DNA of 38,518 nucleotides, from positions 1 to 38,518 of the forward strand of contig CADCWP010000057.1 in NCBI GenBank assembly GCA_902806425.1, given 5' to 3'. How positions within the stretch are numbered: position 1 is the first letter of the stretch; every line of letters begins with the position of its first letter. The notes beneath the pieces are model-generated. The model saw only the letters and a program-made list of their open reading frames with translations. It was not told the DNA's origin and did not search any database. The DNA is from an uncultured Truepera sp. GTDB taxonomy: Bacteria; Deinococcota; Deinococci; Deinococcales; Trueperaceae. Of this stretch, positions 27,809 through 38,518 are shown piece after piece. The position numbers and the translations under genes are program-made.

Positions 27809-28212
27809 ACGTGCTGTTTCTCTGTACTGGCAACTCGGCCCGTAGTCAGATGGCCGAAGCGTTCCTGCGCCACTACAGTAGCGAAACCTGCAATGTCTAC
27901 AGCGCAGGGCTTAAACCGAGTCAGGTGGGCCCGTACACCATCCGCGTGATGGAAGAACCCGGTTTTGACATAACTGGGCACCATGCGAAGAGCGTCCGCG
28001 ACTTTTTAGGAGGGTCGAACTTCGCGTATGTCATCACGGTCTGCGCGAAAGCTGAGGAAGACTGCCCCTCGACCTTCCCCGGCAGACCGACCAAGCTGGC
28101 CTGGTCGGTCGAGGACCCGGCGGCCTTAAGAGGAAGCGACGCCGCGAAGCTCGAGAAGTTCCGCGTGGTGGGCGACCAGATCGGGGCTCGAGTCCAGGGG
28201 TGGACGAGCTAA
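27805..28212 (+). CDS. second arsenate reductase-like LMW-PTP protein
   Basis: [54 protein letters not shown]. Confidence 0.88.
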   Translation: MNVLFLCTGNSARSQMAEAFLRHYSSETCNVYSAGLKPSQVGPYTIRVMEEPGFDITGHHAKSVRDFLGGSNFAYVITVCAKAEEDCPSTFPGRPTKLAWSVEDPAALRGSDAAKLEKFRVVGDQIGARVQGWTS

Positions 28213-28778
28213 AGGCGCAAGTCTAGACCGTTAAAGCGCCCCATCGCGGCTTCCGTGCCCTCTTTCAGCAACACTTCAACGGCGTCGGCCGCGTTTTCGA
28301 CAACCTCTTTCAGCAAGGATTTTTCGGCTTCCTGAAAACGGCTCAGCACCCAGGAGTCAACCTTCCAGCCCGCGGGAGGTCTCGAGATGCCCACCTTGAG
28401 ACGCGTGAACTCCGGCCCGAGGCGGCGAACCGTGTCGGCGACGCCGCGCTGCCCGCCCGCGCTGCCGCCGGTTCGGATCCGCAGGCGTCCGAACGGCAAG
28501 TCGAGGTCGTCGTGAACGATGAGCAGGTCGGCGGGGGTCAGGCGAGCTTTGCTTAGGGCAGCTTGTACGGCGCTGCCCGACGCGTTCATAAAGGTTGTGG
28601 GTTTAAGGAGCGTGACGCCCTCCCACTTCGCCTCCTCAGCGTTTTTGCCCACCCGAAACGACACCCCGTGACGCGCCGCGAGCGCGTCCAAAACGAGAAA
28701 CCCGGCGTTGTGCCGGGTCTCCCTGTACTGTGGGCCGGGGTTCCCCAGCCCTACGATGAGCTTTTTACTCGGCGTCAC
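28209..28778 (-). CDS. pth: peptidyl-tRNA hydrolase
   Basis: KLIVGLGNPGPQYRETRHNAGFLVLD; HDDLDLPFGRLRIRTGGSAGGQRG; likely GTG start at 28778 overlapping rplY stop. Confidence 0.94.
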   Translation of the reverse strand: MTPSKKLIVGLGNPGPQYRETRHNAGFLVLDALAARHGVSFRVGKNAEEAKWEGVTLLKPTTFMNASGSAVQAALSKARLTPADLLIVHDDLDLPFGRLRIRTGGSAGGQRGVADTVRRLGPEFTRLKVGISRPPAGWKVDSWVLSRFQEAEKSLLKEVVENAADAVEVLLKEGTEAAMGRFNGLDLRL

Positions 28779-29391
28779 GCTCCGCCTCGTCACCTTCACC
28801 CTCGTCACCGATGACTTCGGGTTCGGCGGCTTCGACCGGCTCGGCGGGTTCCTCGACGCGCGGCGGCAAGATGGCGATCACGGCCTCTTCGGGATCGTCC
28901 AAGACCTCGGCCTGCGGCGGTAGCTGGCTGATAATGTCGCTCAGGTGCAGCGAATCGTTGATAGCGAGCCCGCTCACATCGACCTCGAGGTGATTGGGAA
29001 TGAAGCGCGGCAGGATGCGGATATGCACCTCGCGGCGCTGGACGTCGACCTGACCGCCCTCTTTGGCTCCGACGGGGTCGCCGACAAATTCTAGAGGTAC
29101 GTAGACGTCAACCGGCTGGTTGGCGGTCACGGCGAAGAAGTCTACATGCCTAGGCTGGCGGCGGCGCTTATCCATCTGCACGGCTTTAACCAATACGTCG
29201 TGTTCGTCGCCGTCGATGTCCAGATTGATGATGCTGGCCGTTCCCTGACTGCGGAAAGCTTTATCGAACTCGCGCAGCTCCAGGCTGACCGGGATGTTGG
29301 TCTCCTTGTTGTACACGACTCCGGGCAGCCGACCCGCTTTAATCAGGATGACGGCGTTTCCAGGGGTGCGTTTCTGGGCGGATACTTTCAT
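28765..29391 (-). CDS. rplY: 50S ribosomal protein L25/Ctc
   Basis: LPGVVYNKETNIPVSLELREFDKAF; C-terminal TL5-like domain with acidic tail. Confidence 0.9.
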   Translation of the reverse strand: MKVSAQKRTPGNAVILIKAGRLPGVVYNKETNIPVSLELREFDKAFRSQGTASIINLDIDGDEHDVLVKAVQMDKRRRQPRHVDFFAVTANQPVDVYVPLEFVGDPVGAKEGGQVDVQRREVHIRILPRFIPNHLEVDVSGLAINDSLHLSDIISQLPPQAEVLDDPEEAVIAILPPRVEEPAEPVEAAEPEVIGDEGEGDEAERDAE

Positions 29392-29410
29392 GGTTCCTCC
29401 TACTGGGCTC

Positions 29411-30367
29411 TTATTTGGGAAAGAGCGAGCTGACCGAGCTGTTGTCGTGAACGTTCTGAATAGCGCTGGCGAGAAGACCGGCGACGGACAAGACCTTGAT
29501 CTTGGACAGCTCGCCGCGGTACGGGATGGTGTCGGTGACGAAGACCTCGCTGATCGCCTCGTGCGCGAGCCGCTCCAAAGCGGGTGGCGTAAAAACCGGG
29601 TGCGTAGCGACGACCCGCACGTCGGGGAGTGCGCCGAGTTCTAAAAGGGCTTCGACGCCCCGAGTAATGGTGCTGGCGGTCGTGATCATGTCATCGGCAA
29701 TAATTGGGCGCATCCCTTTGACCTCGCCGATGACGTGGGTGACCGCTGTTTCGGTCGGGCTGCTGCGGCGTTTATGAAGGATGGCGAGCGGCAACCCCAA
29801 GTGATTAGCGAGCCGCCGCCCTTCGGTCGCGCGGCCCACGTCCGGCGACACCACCACGCTGTTCGATAGGTCCTGCGATCCCAAATGCTCACCTAGAATG
29901 CCTAGGGCGGTGAGGTGATCGACCGGCACGTCGAAAAACCCTTGGACCTGACCGGCGTGCAGGTCGACGGCGACCACGCGGTCGACCCCAGCCTTCTCGA
30001 GCATGTTCGCTACTAATTTTCCGGTGATGGGTTCGCGTGCCTGCACCTTTTTGTCCTGCCGGGCGTAGCCGAAATACGGGATAACCGCGTTGATACGCCA
30101 CGCCGAAGCCCGCCGCAGCGCGTCGACGAAGACAAGCAGCTCCATCAGGTTGTGGTTGACCGGCGAACAGGTCGACTGCACAATGTAACAGTCCGCGCCG
30201 CGAACCGACTCGTCGATCTGCACCCGCGACTCGCCGTCGGGAAAACTCGAGGCCCAGCCTTTAGACAGCTCGCCGCCGAGATGCCGGGCAACTGAGGCGG
30301 CGAGTTCAGGCGTCGCGCTGCCACAAAAAATCCGCAGCTCGTCGCCTACCACGGCGCGAACCCGCAT
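29411..30367 (-). CDS. prs: ribose-phosphate pyrophosphokinase
   Basis: LRIFCGSATPELAASVARHLG; RINAVIPYFGYARQDKKVQAREPITGKLVANML; IIADDMITTASTI. Confidence 0.96.
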   Translation of the reverse strand: MRVRAVVGDELRIFCGSATPELAASVARHLGGELSKGWASSFPDGESRVQIDESVRGADCYIVQSTCSPVNHNLMELLVFVDALRRASAWRINAVIPYFGYARQDKKVQAREPITGKLVANMLEKAGVDRVVAVDLHAGQVQGFFDVPVDHLTALGILGEHLGSQDLSNSVVVSPDVGRATEGRRLANHLGLPLAILHKRRSSPTETAVTHVIGEVKGMRPIIADDMITTASTITRGVEALLELGALPDVRVVATHPVFTPPALERLAHEAISEVFVTDTIPYRGELSKIKVLSVAGLLASAIQNVHDNSSVSSLFPK

Positions 30368-30602
30368 CTGGGAAAATACATCAAGGCTGACCTCACAAGC
30401 TTCAAATCACACAAAAAAGCCGCCACAGCTAGAAGCCGTGGGCGAGCAGCGTGCCAAAGGGGAGTATACACAAAAAAACAGGGTCGGGGCAACGAGTCGG
30501 GAAAGGGTCTTTTTATAGTAACCCCTGTAGATTGGCACCGGGCTTTCGGGGAGCTCGCCCTATGGGGTAGCTCAACTAGCCGAGGGGTATACTCGGGCAA
30601 TA

Positions 30603-30931
30603 AACAACAAGATAAATACCGTGGATATGCTGGCGCAGTTTACCGATCCCTAAAAACTGTCGCCCACCTCGACGTCATAGTCGTTAAGGTCAGGTGTGCG
30701 TTCGCTCGGCATAAGCACGACGAAACCGACGCCTTTTTCTTGGTGCTCACGGGCCGGTTGCAGATTCGCCTGCTAGGGCACGAGATCGAGTCGGGGCCAG
30801 GCGAACTGTACGCTGTTCCTAGAGGAGCATCAACCGTTCGCCGGGGAAGAGGGGCGGCCACTGCTGATCGAGCCAAAGGACACCCAAACACCGGAGACGA
30901 GAGTGCGGCTGCACAGCGCCGGGTTATCTGA
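30603..30931 (+). pseudogene. small cupin-domain protein relic
   Basis: NTVDMLAQFTDP-stop in one frame, VIVVKVRCAFARHKHDETDAFFLVLTGRLQIRLLGHEIESGPGELYAVPRG in another, EEHQPFAGEEGRPLLIEPKDT in a third. Confidence 0.8.
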
Positions 30932-31021
30932 CCGCCAAGGTTTGTCGTGATGAAAGTCCCCCTATAGTTTGAAGAGGGCTTGGGGTCGAGCAGGCGCGTT
31001 TCCCCGAGCCCTCCCTCACCC

Positions 31022-33708
<2,687 letters not shown>

Positions 33709-33742
33709 TGAGGCCTCCTTAAGGTTAACTACATAATCACCA

Positions 33743-34987
33743 TTACGCGCTTAGTACCGACCAGAGCAGCGACAGCGCGGCAAAGGCGGCGCGTTCCCGC
33801 ACCCAGTTGCGCTCTAGCGGTGGGAACTGAAGGCTTCTTACCGTATCCGCGCCGTCCACGCGGCGAAACACCGCCAAGTGGATTTCGCCGACGGGTTTTC
33901 CTTCTGAGCCCCCTGGTCCGGCTACCCCGGTGGTCGCCAGCCCGTAATCGCTTTCAAAACGTGTAGCGGCAAGCTCGGCCATCGCCCGGGCCGCTTCCGC
34001 CGAGACGCTGCCATGCGTCTCTAAAAGTGTTTGGGGTACGCCAAAAGCCGCCTTCTGGTGCTCCCTATATGCTACCACGCCGCCCTCATACGCCGCCGAC
34101 GCCCCCGGCACCGAGGTGAGCAGGTCGCCTAGAAGCCCGCCCGTAAGCGACTCCATGGTGGCGAGCGTCTGCCCTTTCGCGCTGAGCTTTTCCAAAATAA
34201 CAGCGGCGAGCTCGTCGTCATCCTCGCCCCACACCCGGTCCCGCAAAAGCTCGCGCACCCGGCTTTCGACGCTGGCGGCTCGAGCCGCAGCCGCTTCGGG
34301 GGTGTCCGCTTTAGCCGCGACGCGCACCTGCACGCCGTCGCGTTTGGCGTAGGTCGCGACGCTCGGGTTCGCGCCGTCGGTAAGGCTGCCCAGCCGCTCA
34401 GCAACCGTCGACTCGCCGATGTTATGCGTCTTAAAGGTTTTGCTGTATAGGGCGGCGGGGGAGAGCTTAAGCCTCGGCACGGCCTCGTTCAACCACATCG
34501 GCCTCAGTTCACGCGGCGGCCCCGGCAGCGCGATCAACCATCTGGGAGCGCCGTCCAGCGTCGTCCGGACAAACCACCCCGGCGCGGTTCCCTGCGGGTT
34601 GGGCAGGGCCTCGGCGGACGGAATCAGCCACGCCTGTTTAAGGTTTCTTTCGGGCATCTCCCGCATCCCGTAGGACAAGAAGCGGTCGCGCAGGGTCCGC
34701 TCAAGCCCCGGGTCGACCGTAGGCGTTTCCCCTACAACTGCCGCGATGGCCTCACGGGTGAGGTCGTCGTCGGTCGGCCCCAGGCCGCCGCAAAGGATGA
34801 CGGCGTCGCTTCGCGCTAAGGCTTGGCCGAGCGCCAGCGTGACGCGCCCCAGATTGTCGCCGACGCGCTGCGACCACAAGATGTCGACGCCGCGTCGCGC
34901 TAAATCTTGCGCCAAAAAGGCGCTGTTGGTGTCTACGATTTCACCCAGTAACAGCTCGGTGCCGACGCTTAGAAGTTCCGCGATCAT
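33743..34987 (-). CDS. cinA: CinA-like competence/damage-inducible protein (nicotinamide-nucleotide amidase)
   Basis: [77 protein letters not shown]. Confidence 0.95.
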   Translation of the reverse strand: MIAELLSVGTELLLGEIVDTNSAFLAQDLARRGVDILWSQRVGDNLGRVTLALGQALARSDAVILCGGLGPTDDDLTREAIAAVVGETPTVDPGLERTLRDRFLSYGMREMPERNLKQAWLIPSAEALPNPQGTAPGWFVRTTLDGAPRWLIALPGPPRELRPMWLNEAVPRLKLSPAALYSKTFKTHNIGESTVAERLGSLTDGANPSVATYAKRDGVQVRVAAKADTPEAAAARAASVESRVRELLRDRVWGEDDDELAAVILEKLSAKGQTLATMESLTGGLLGDLLTSVPGASAAYEGGVVAYREHQKAAFGVPQTLLETHGSVSAEAARAMAELAATRFESDYGLATTGVAGPGGSEGKPVGEIHLAVFRRVDGADTVRSLQFPPLERNWVRERAAFAALSLLWSVLSA

Positions 34988-35270
34988 GCGTGCAGCATAC
35001 CCAGCGCGCGGGCTGCGACACGTTGCGTCACCCGCTAGGCCGGGGGCCGAGCGCCGAGGCGTGCGCGCTTGGCCCGTTGAGGATGTGCAGAGTGCGCTAC
35101 GGCGGGCCGTGACCCCACGGCCGCCCACTTCACGTTTGGTGCAGCTTATTTCACACCGCCCCCGCTCGGGCTGACGGCGACAAATGCGGCCTCCCCACAC
35201 ATAGAGGTCGTTTCGGGCGGTGGTACCATAGCTTAGTGAACTTAGAACCGCTGGACAGTTGGGAGACTGG

Positions 35271-36704
35271 ATGAACGCAACAACGTTAGCTGAACTTCGC
35301 GCGACGCCGTGGCTGACCCGTGCGGGCCGCAGCGTTAAGCAAGAACTCCGCGACAACCTCGTCTGCCGCTTGCGCGAAAACCGCCCCGTATTTCCCGGCA
35401 TCGTCGGCTACGAGTCGACCGTTACGCCGCAGGTCGTCAACGCTATCTTAAGCCGTCACAACTTTATCTTGCTGGGCCTGCGTGGTCAGGCGAAGACGCG
35501 CATCCTGCGGCAGCTCACCGACCTCTTGGACCCTGAGATTCCGGTCCTGGCCGACAGTGAACTCAACGACGACCCCTTCGCTCCTATCAGCGGCGAGGGC
35601 AAGCGGATCGTGGCCGAACAGGGCGACGCCGCCCGCATCGCTTGGCTTCCGAAAGAGGCGCGCTACATCGAAAAACTGGCGACGCCTGACGTAACGGTTG
35701 CCGACATCATCGGTGACGTCGACCCGATCAAGGCCGCCAAGCTCGGGGTGGCACTAGGCGACGAGCGCAGCATCCTCTACGGCCTCCTGCCCCGCGCCAA
35801 CCGCGGCATCTTTTCGATGAACGAGCTTCCGGACCTGTCCGGCAAGGTGCAGGTCGCGCTATTTAACATCATGCAAGAGGGCGACGTGCAGATTAAGGGC
35901 TATCCGATCCGCCTGCCGCTCGACGTGATGCTCGTCTTTTCAGCCAACCCCGAGGACTACACCGCCCGCGGCAAGATCATCACGCCGCTTAAAGACCGGG
36001 TCGGCTCGGAGATTCGCACGCACTACCCAGCGACCGTCGAAGAGGGCATGGCGATCACCGCGCAAGAGGCGTGGACCACCCGTGAGCTTGCGGTCAACGT
36101 TCCTGATTTTGTTGCCGAGATCGCCGAAGAGGTAGCTTTCGTCGCCAGAGACGACTCGCGCGTCGATAAGCACTCGGGTGTGTCGCAGCGCCTACCGATC
36201 AGCCTCTTAGAGAACGTTGTCAGCAACGCCGAACGCCGCGCCTACACGCTCGGTGAAGACGAGCCCGTCGCCCGCGTGACCGACCTCTACGGGGCGCTCG
36301 GGGCGGTAACGGGCAAGCTCGAGCTCGAGTATGAAGGCGAGCTTAAGGGTGGCGAGGCCGTCGCTAAGGACATCGTGCGCCGTGCTATCGGGCAGGTCTA
36401 CAGCCGCCGCGCGGTCAACGCCGAAACCGCCGAGATCACCGACTACTTCGAGGCTGACAACAACCTTAAAGTTCCGGACACCGTCCCGACCGCGCAGCTC
36501 GTCGGCGTGTTCGAGCAGGTGCCGGGGCTCGTCGCCGCGGCCCGTGAGCTTTCCGGAAGCCGCACCCCGCAGGACGTAGCGGTCGCCGCCGAGTTTATCC
36601 TGGAGGGCCTCTACGCCCGAAAACAGGTGGCGCGCAGCGAGGAGCGCGGCTACAGCGCCGCCGAACCCGACATGTCGCAGACCTCGAGGCGGCGCTGGAA
36701 TTAA
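35271..36704 (+). CDS. MoxR/magnesium chelatase-like AAA+ ATPase
   Basis: [90 protein letters not shown]. Confidence 0.88.
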   Translation: MNATTLAELRATPWLTRAGRSVKQELRDNLVCRLRENRPVFPGIVGYESTVTPQVVNAILSRHNFILLGLRGQAKTRILRQLTDLLDPEIPVLADSELNDDPFAPISGEGKRIVAEQGDAARIAWLPKEARYIEKLATPDVTVADIIGDVDPIKAAKLGVALGDERSILYGLLPRANRGIFSMNELPDLSGKVQVALFNIMQEGDVQIKGYPIRLPLDVMLVFSANPEDYTARGKIITPLKDRVGSEIRTHYPATVEEGMAITAQEAWTTRELAVNVPDFVAEIAEEVAFVARDDSRVDKHSGVSQRLPISLLENVVSNAERRAYTLGEDEPVARVTDLYGALGAVTGKLELEYEGELKGGEAVAKDIVRRAIGQVYSRRAVNAETAEITDYFEADNNLKVPDTVPTAQLVGVFEQVPGLVAAARELSGSRTPQDVAVAAEFILEGLYARKQVARSEERGYSAAEPDMSQTSRRRWN

Positions 36705-36768
36705 GGGGTAGCCGCGCGATAGGGGATTTTGACCAGGAGATGACACCTCCGCCGATCAGGAGGCTTTA

Positions 36769-38025
36769 ATGCCGACGACCCGCTACAGTAAGTACGAAGC
36801 GACCCTAGACGACCTCGACATGAGCGAGCTGATGAAGATGATTCAGGACCGGCTCATGGAATCGGGCTATCAGCGCAACCCTTGGGACCCTGACCCCAAC
36901 TATCAGCAGTCGATGCAGGACCTTTACGACGCTATCGCTGAGGCTTTAATCAACAACGAGTTGGTCAGCGACGAGATGATCGAACAGGCGATGAACGCCG
37001 AGAACTGGATGGACTCGAAGCTCGGCGAAGCGGTCAAGGAACTCGCGCAGCGCCTCGAGCGCGAGGGCTACTTGAAGCCGCAAGAGGGCGACGGCGAGGA
37101 GCGCGACCCCAACAACCCCGGTCAGGGTGGTCAGGGCCCCGACCGCGATCCCGGTCAGGTCAAGTTCGAGCTGACAAATAAGGCCATCGACTTTTTGGGC
37201 TACCGTACACTCCGCGACGTGCTGGGCGGCGCTGGAAAGTCGTCGGTGGGCGCACACGAGACGAAATTTCAAACGACGGGCGTTGAGTCTTCAGCCGAGT
37301 CCAAGCCCTATGAGTTCGGTGACACCATCAATATGGACGTTGCGGCAACCTTTGGCAACGCCGCTAAACACGGGCTGAACGACGACGGCACCTTTGATTT
37401 ACAATACGGCGACCTCGAGGTCGTTCAGACCGAATATAACTCGTCGGCGGCGACCGTCGTCCTGCTCGACTGCTCGCACTCGATGATCCTTTACGGTGAG
37501 GACCGCTTCACTCCGGCCAAACAGGTGGCGCTGGCGCTCGCGCACCTGATTCAGACGCAGTATCGCGGCGACACCATCCAGTTCGCGCTCTTTCACAATT
37601 CTGCCGAAGAGCTGCCCCTCGCCAAGCTCGCGCAGGCGCAGGTCGGGCCGTACCACACCAACACGGCTGAAGGCTTGCGGTTGGCGCAGAAGATGCTCAA
37701 ACGCCAGAACAAAGACATGAAGCAGATCGTGATGATCACCGACGGTAAGCCCTCGGCTATCACGCTGCCGAACGGGCGCGTCTACAAAAACGCCTACGGC
37801 CTTGACCCGATGGTCTTGGGTGAGACGCTCCGCGAAGTCGGCAACTGCCGCCGTTCGGGAATCCAGATCAACACCTTTATGCTCGCCCGCGACCCCGAAC
37901 TCATCGCCTTCGTGCAGCGTGTTTCAGCGATGACGCAGGGCAAAGCGTACTTTACGACGCCCCACACCATCGGCCGCTACGTGCTCCAAGATTTTCAGTC
38001 GCGCCGGACGAAGACGGTCAATTAG
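36769..38025 (+). CDS. VWA-domain protein partner of MoxR ATPase
   Basis: [52 protein letters not shown]-type MIDAS. Confidence 0.88.
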   Translation: MPTTRYSKYEATLDDLDMSELMKMIQDRLMESGYQRNPWDPDPNYQQSMQDLYDAIAEALINNELVSDEMIEQAMNAENWMDSKLGEAVKELAQRLEREGYLKPQEGDGEERDPNNPGQGGQGPDRDPGQVKFELTNKAIDFLGYRTLRDVLGGAGKSSVGAHETKFQTTGVESSAESKPYEFGDTINMDVAATFGNAAKHGLNDDGTFDLQYGDLEVVQTEYNSSAATVVLLDCSHSMILYGEDRFTPAKQVALALAHLIQTQYRGDTIQFALFHNSAEELPLAKLAQAQVGPYHTNTAEGLRLAQKMLKRQNKDMKQIVMITDGKPSAITLPNGRVYKNAYGLDPMVLGETLREVGNCRRSGIQINTFMLARDPELIAFVQRVSAMTQGKAYFTTPHTIGRYVLQDFQSRRTKTVN

Positions 38026-38518
38026 CCCCTCCAAGCCAGGTTGCCAGCACCTTCGTCGGATACACCGGCGAGCGGCTGTGCCGGGGGCAAAAGCGCATCT
38101 TCACCCGGTTTTTCCAGCCAAAATCGCCTGGCTGGAAGAAGATCGCCGAAACGGTAAATGTCTATATCAAACGCCTCTAAGATTGACATAGCCTCTTTTT
38201 CTTCTCGTTCTGAAACTCCATTTTTCCACTTGCTGACGAGACGCCTGCGTGCGCTCTCGTCATGTCCCGTTTCAAGGAGCTTTTGTGTTTCCGCGTTCGA
38301 CTTGTGTTTGACCCTCGAAGCGCGTGTAAGATGCGCCATCAGCCGCGCTCTGTCCGGTAAGGCGAGCTTTTCAGCAAGGTGGTCTATTGCCGGTCTCGGC
38401 TTTAGGACAAGCTGCTCGTAGGTCACTACGGCCCAGTCGGATTCGATTTCACGTAACGGGACCGAGTTATGCAGACACCAGTCGAGTACCCCTCTTTGCA
38501 GCTTGGACCCGCTTTTGA
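38022..38518 (-). CDS. sulfotransferase-like protein, 5' truncated by window edge
   Basis: Frame open beyond the listed GTG: ...[56 protein letters not shown], typical of a sulfotransferase C-terminal half. Confidence 0.6.
   Translation of the reverse strand, partial: KSGSKLQRGVLDWCLHNSVPLREIESDWAVVTYEQLVLKPRPAIDHLAEKLALPDRARLMAHLTRASRVKHKSNAETQKLLETGHDESARRRLVSKWKNGVSEREEKEAMSILEAFDIDIYRFGDLLPARRFWLEKPGEDALLPPAQPLAGVSDEGAGNLAWRG

Noticed and set aside
34988-35401. 138-aa N-terminal extension of the CinA ORF
   Set aside because: CinA homology begins at MIAELLSVG (34987) with a -10 box just upstream; the extension overlaps the divergent MoxR gene start

Overview
GC-rich bacterial chromosome segment. 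Gene content (T-box upstream of valS, recA-rny-cinA cluster, several apparently leaderless promoters) fits a Deinococcus-Thermus lineage organism; this placement is inference. Housekeeping genes: trmB (partial), asnS, crcB, guaA, mrp/apbC, valS, pth, rplY, prs, rny, recA, cinA, and a MoxR ATPase/VWA pair. A phosphate-acquisition region holds phoX, pstS, pstC, pstA and pstB. It is followed by an arsenic operon: arsR, a 28-aa Cys-rich ORF, an arsM::arsN2 fusion, acr3 and two arsC genes. Accessory or decaying DNA includes an IS1-family element with 8-bp target duplication inside an SDR pseudogene, an orphan Imm5-like immunity protein, a disrupted PQQ-type sugar dehydrogenase, a cupin relic, and a methyltransferase frameshifted by a 5-bp tandem duplication just downstream of the valine T-box. 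Best candidates for something undescribed: (1) the 28-aa, 8-Cys peptide absent from the ORF track, between arsR and arsM::arsN2 and followed by a hairpin; (2) a T-box whose terminator stem also contains the Shine-Dalgarno of the next gene; (3) matching 11-bp-repeat/-10 geometry (Pho-box-like) upstream of phoX and pstS. No database searches or computations were run; family calls come from motif recognition.
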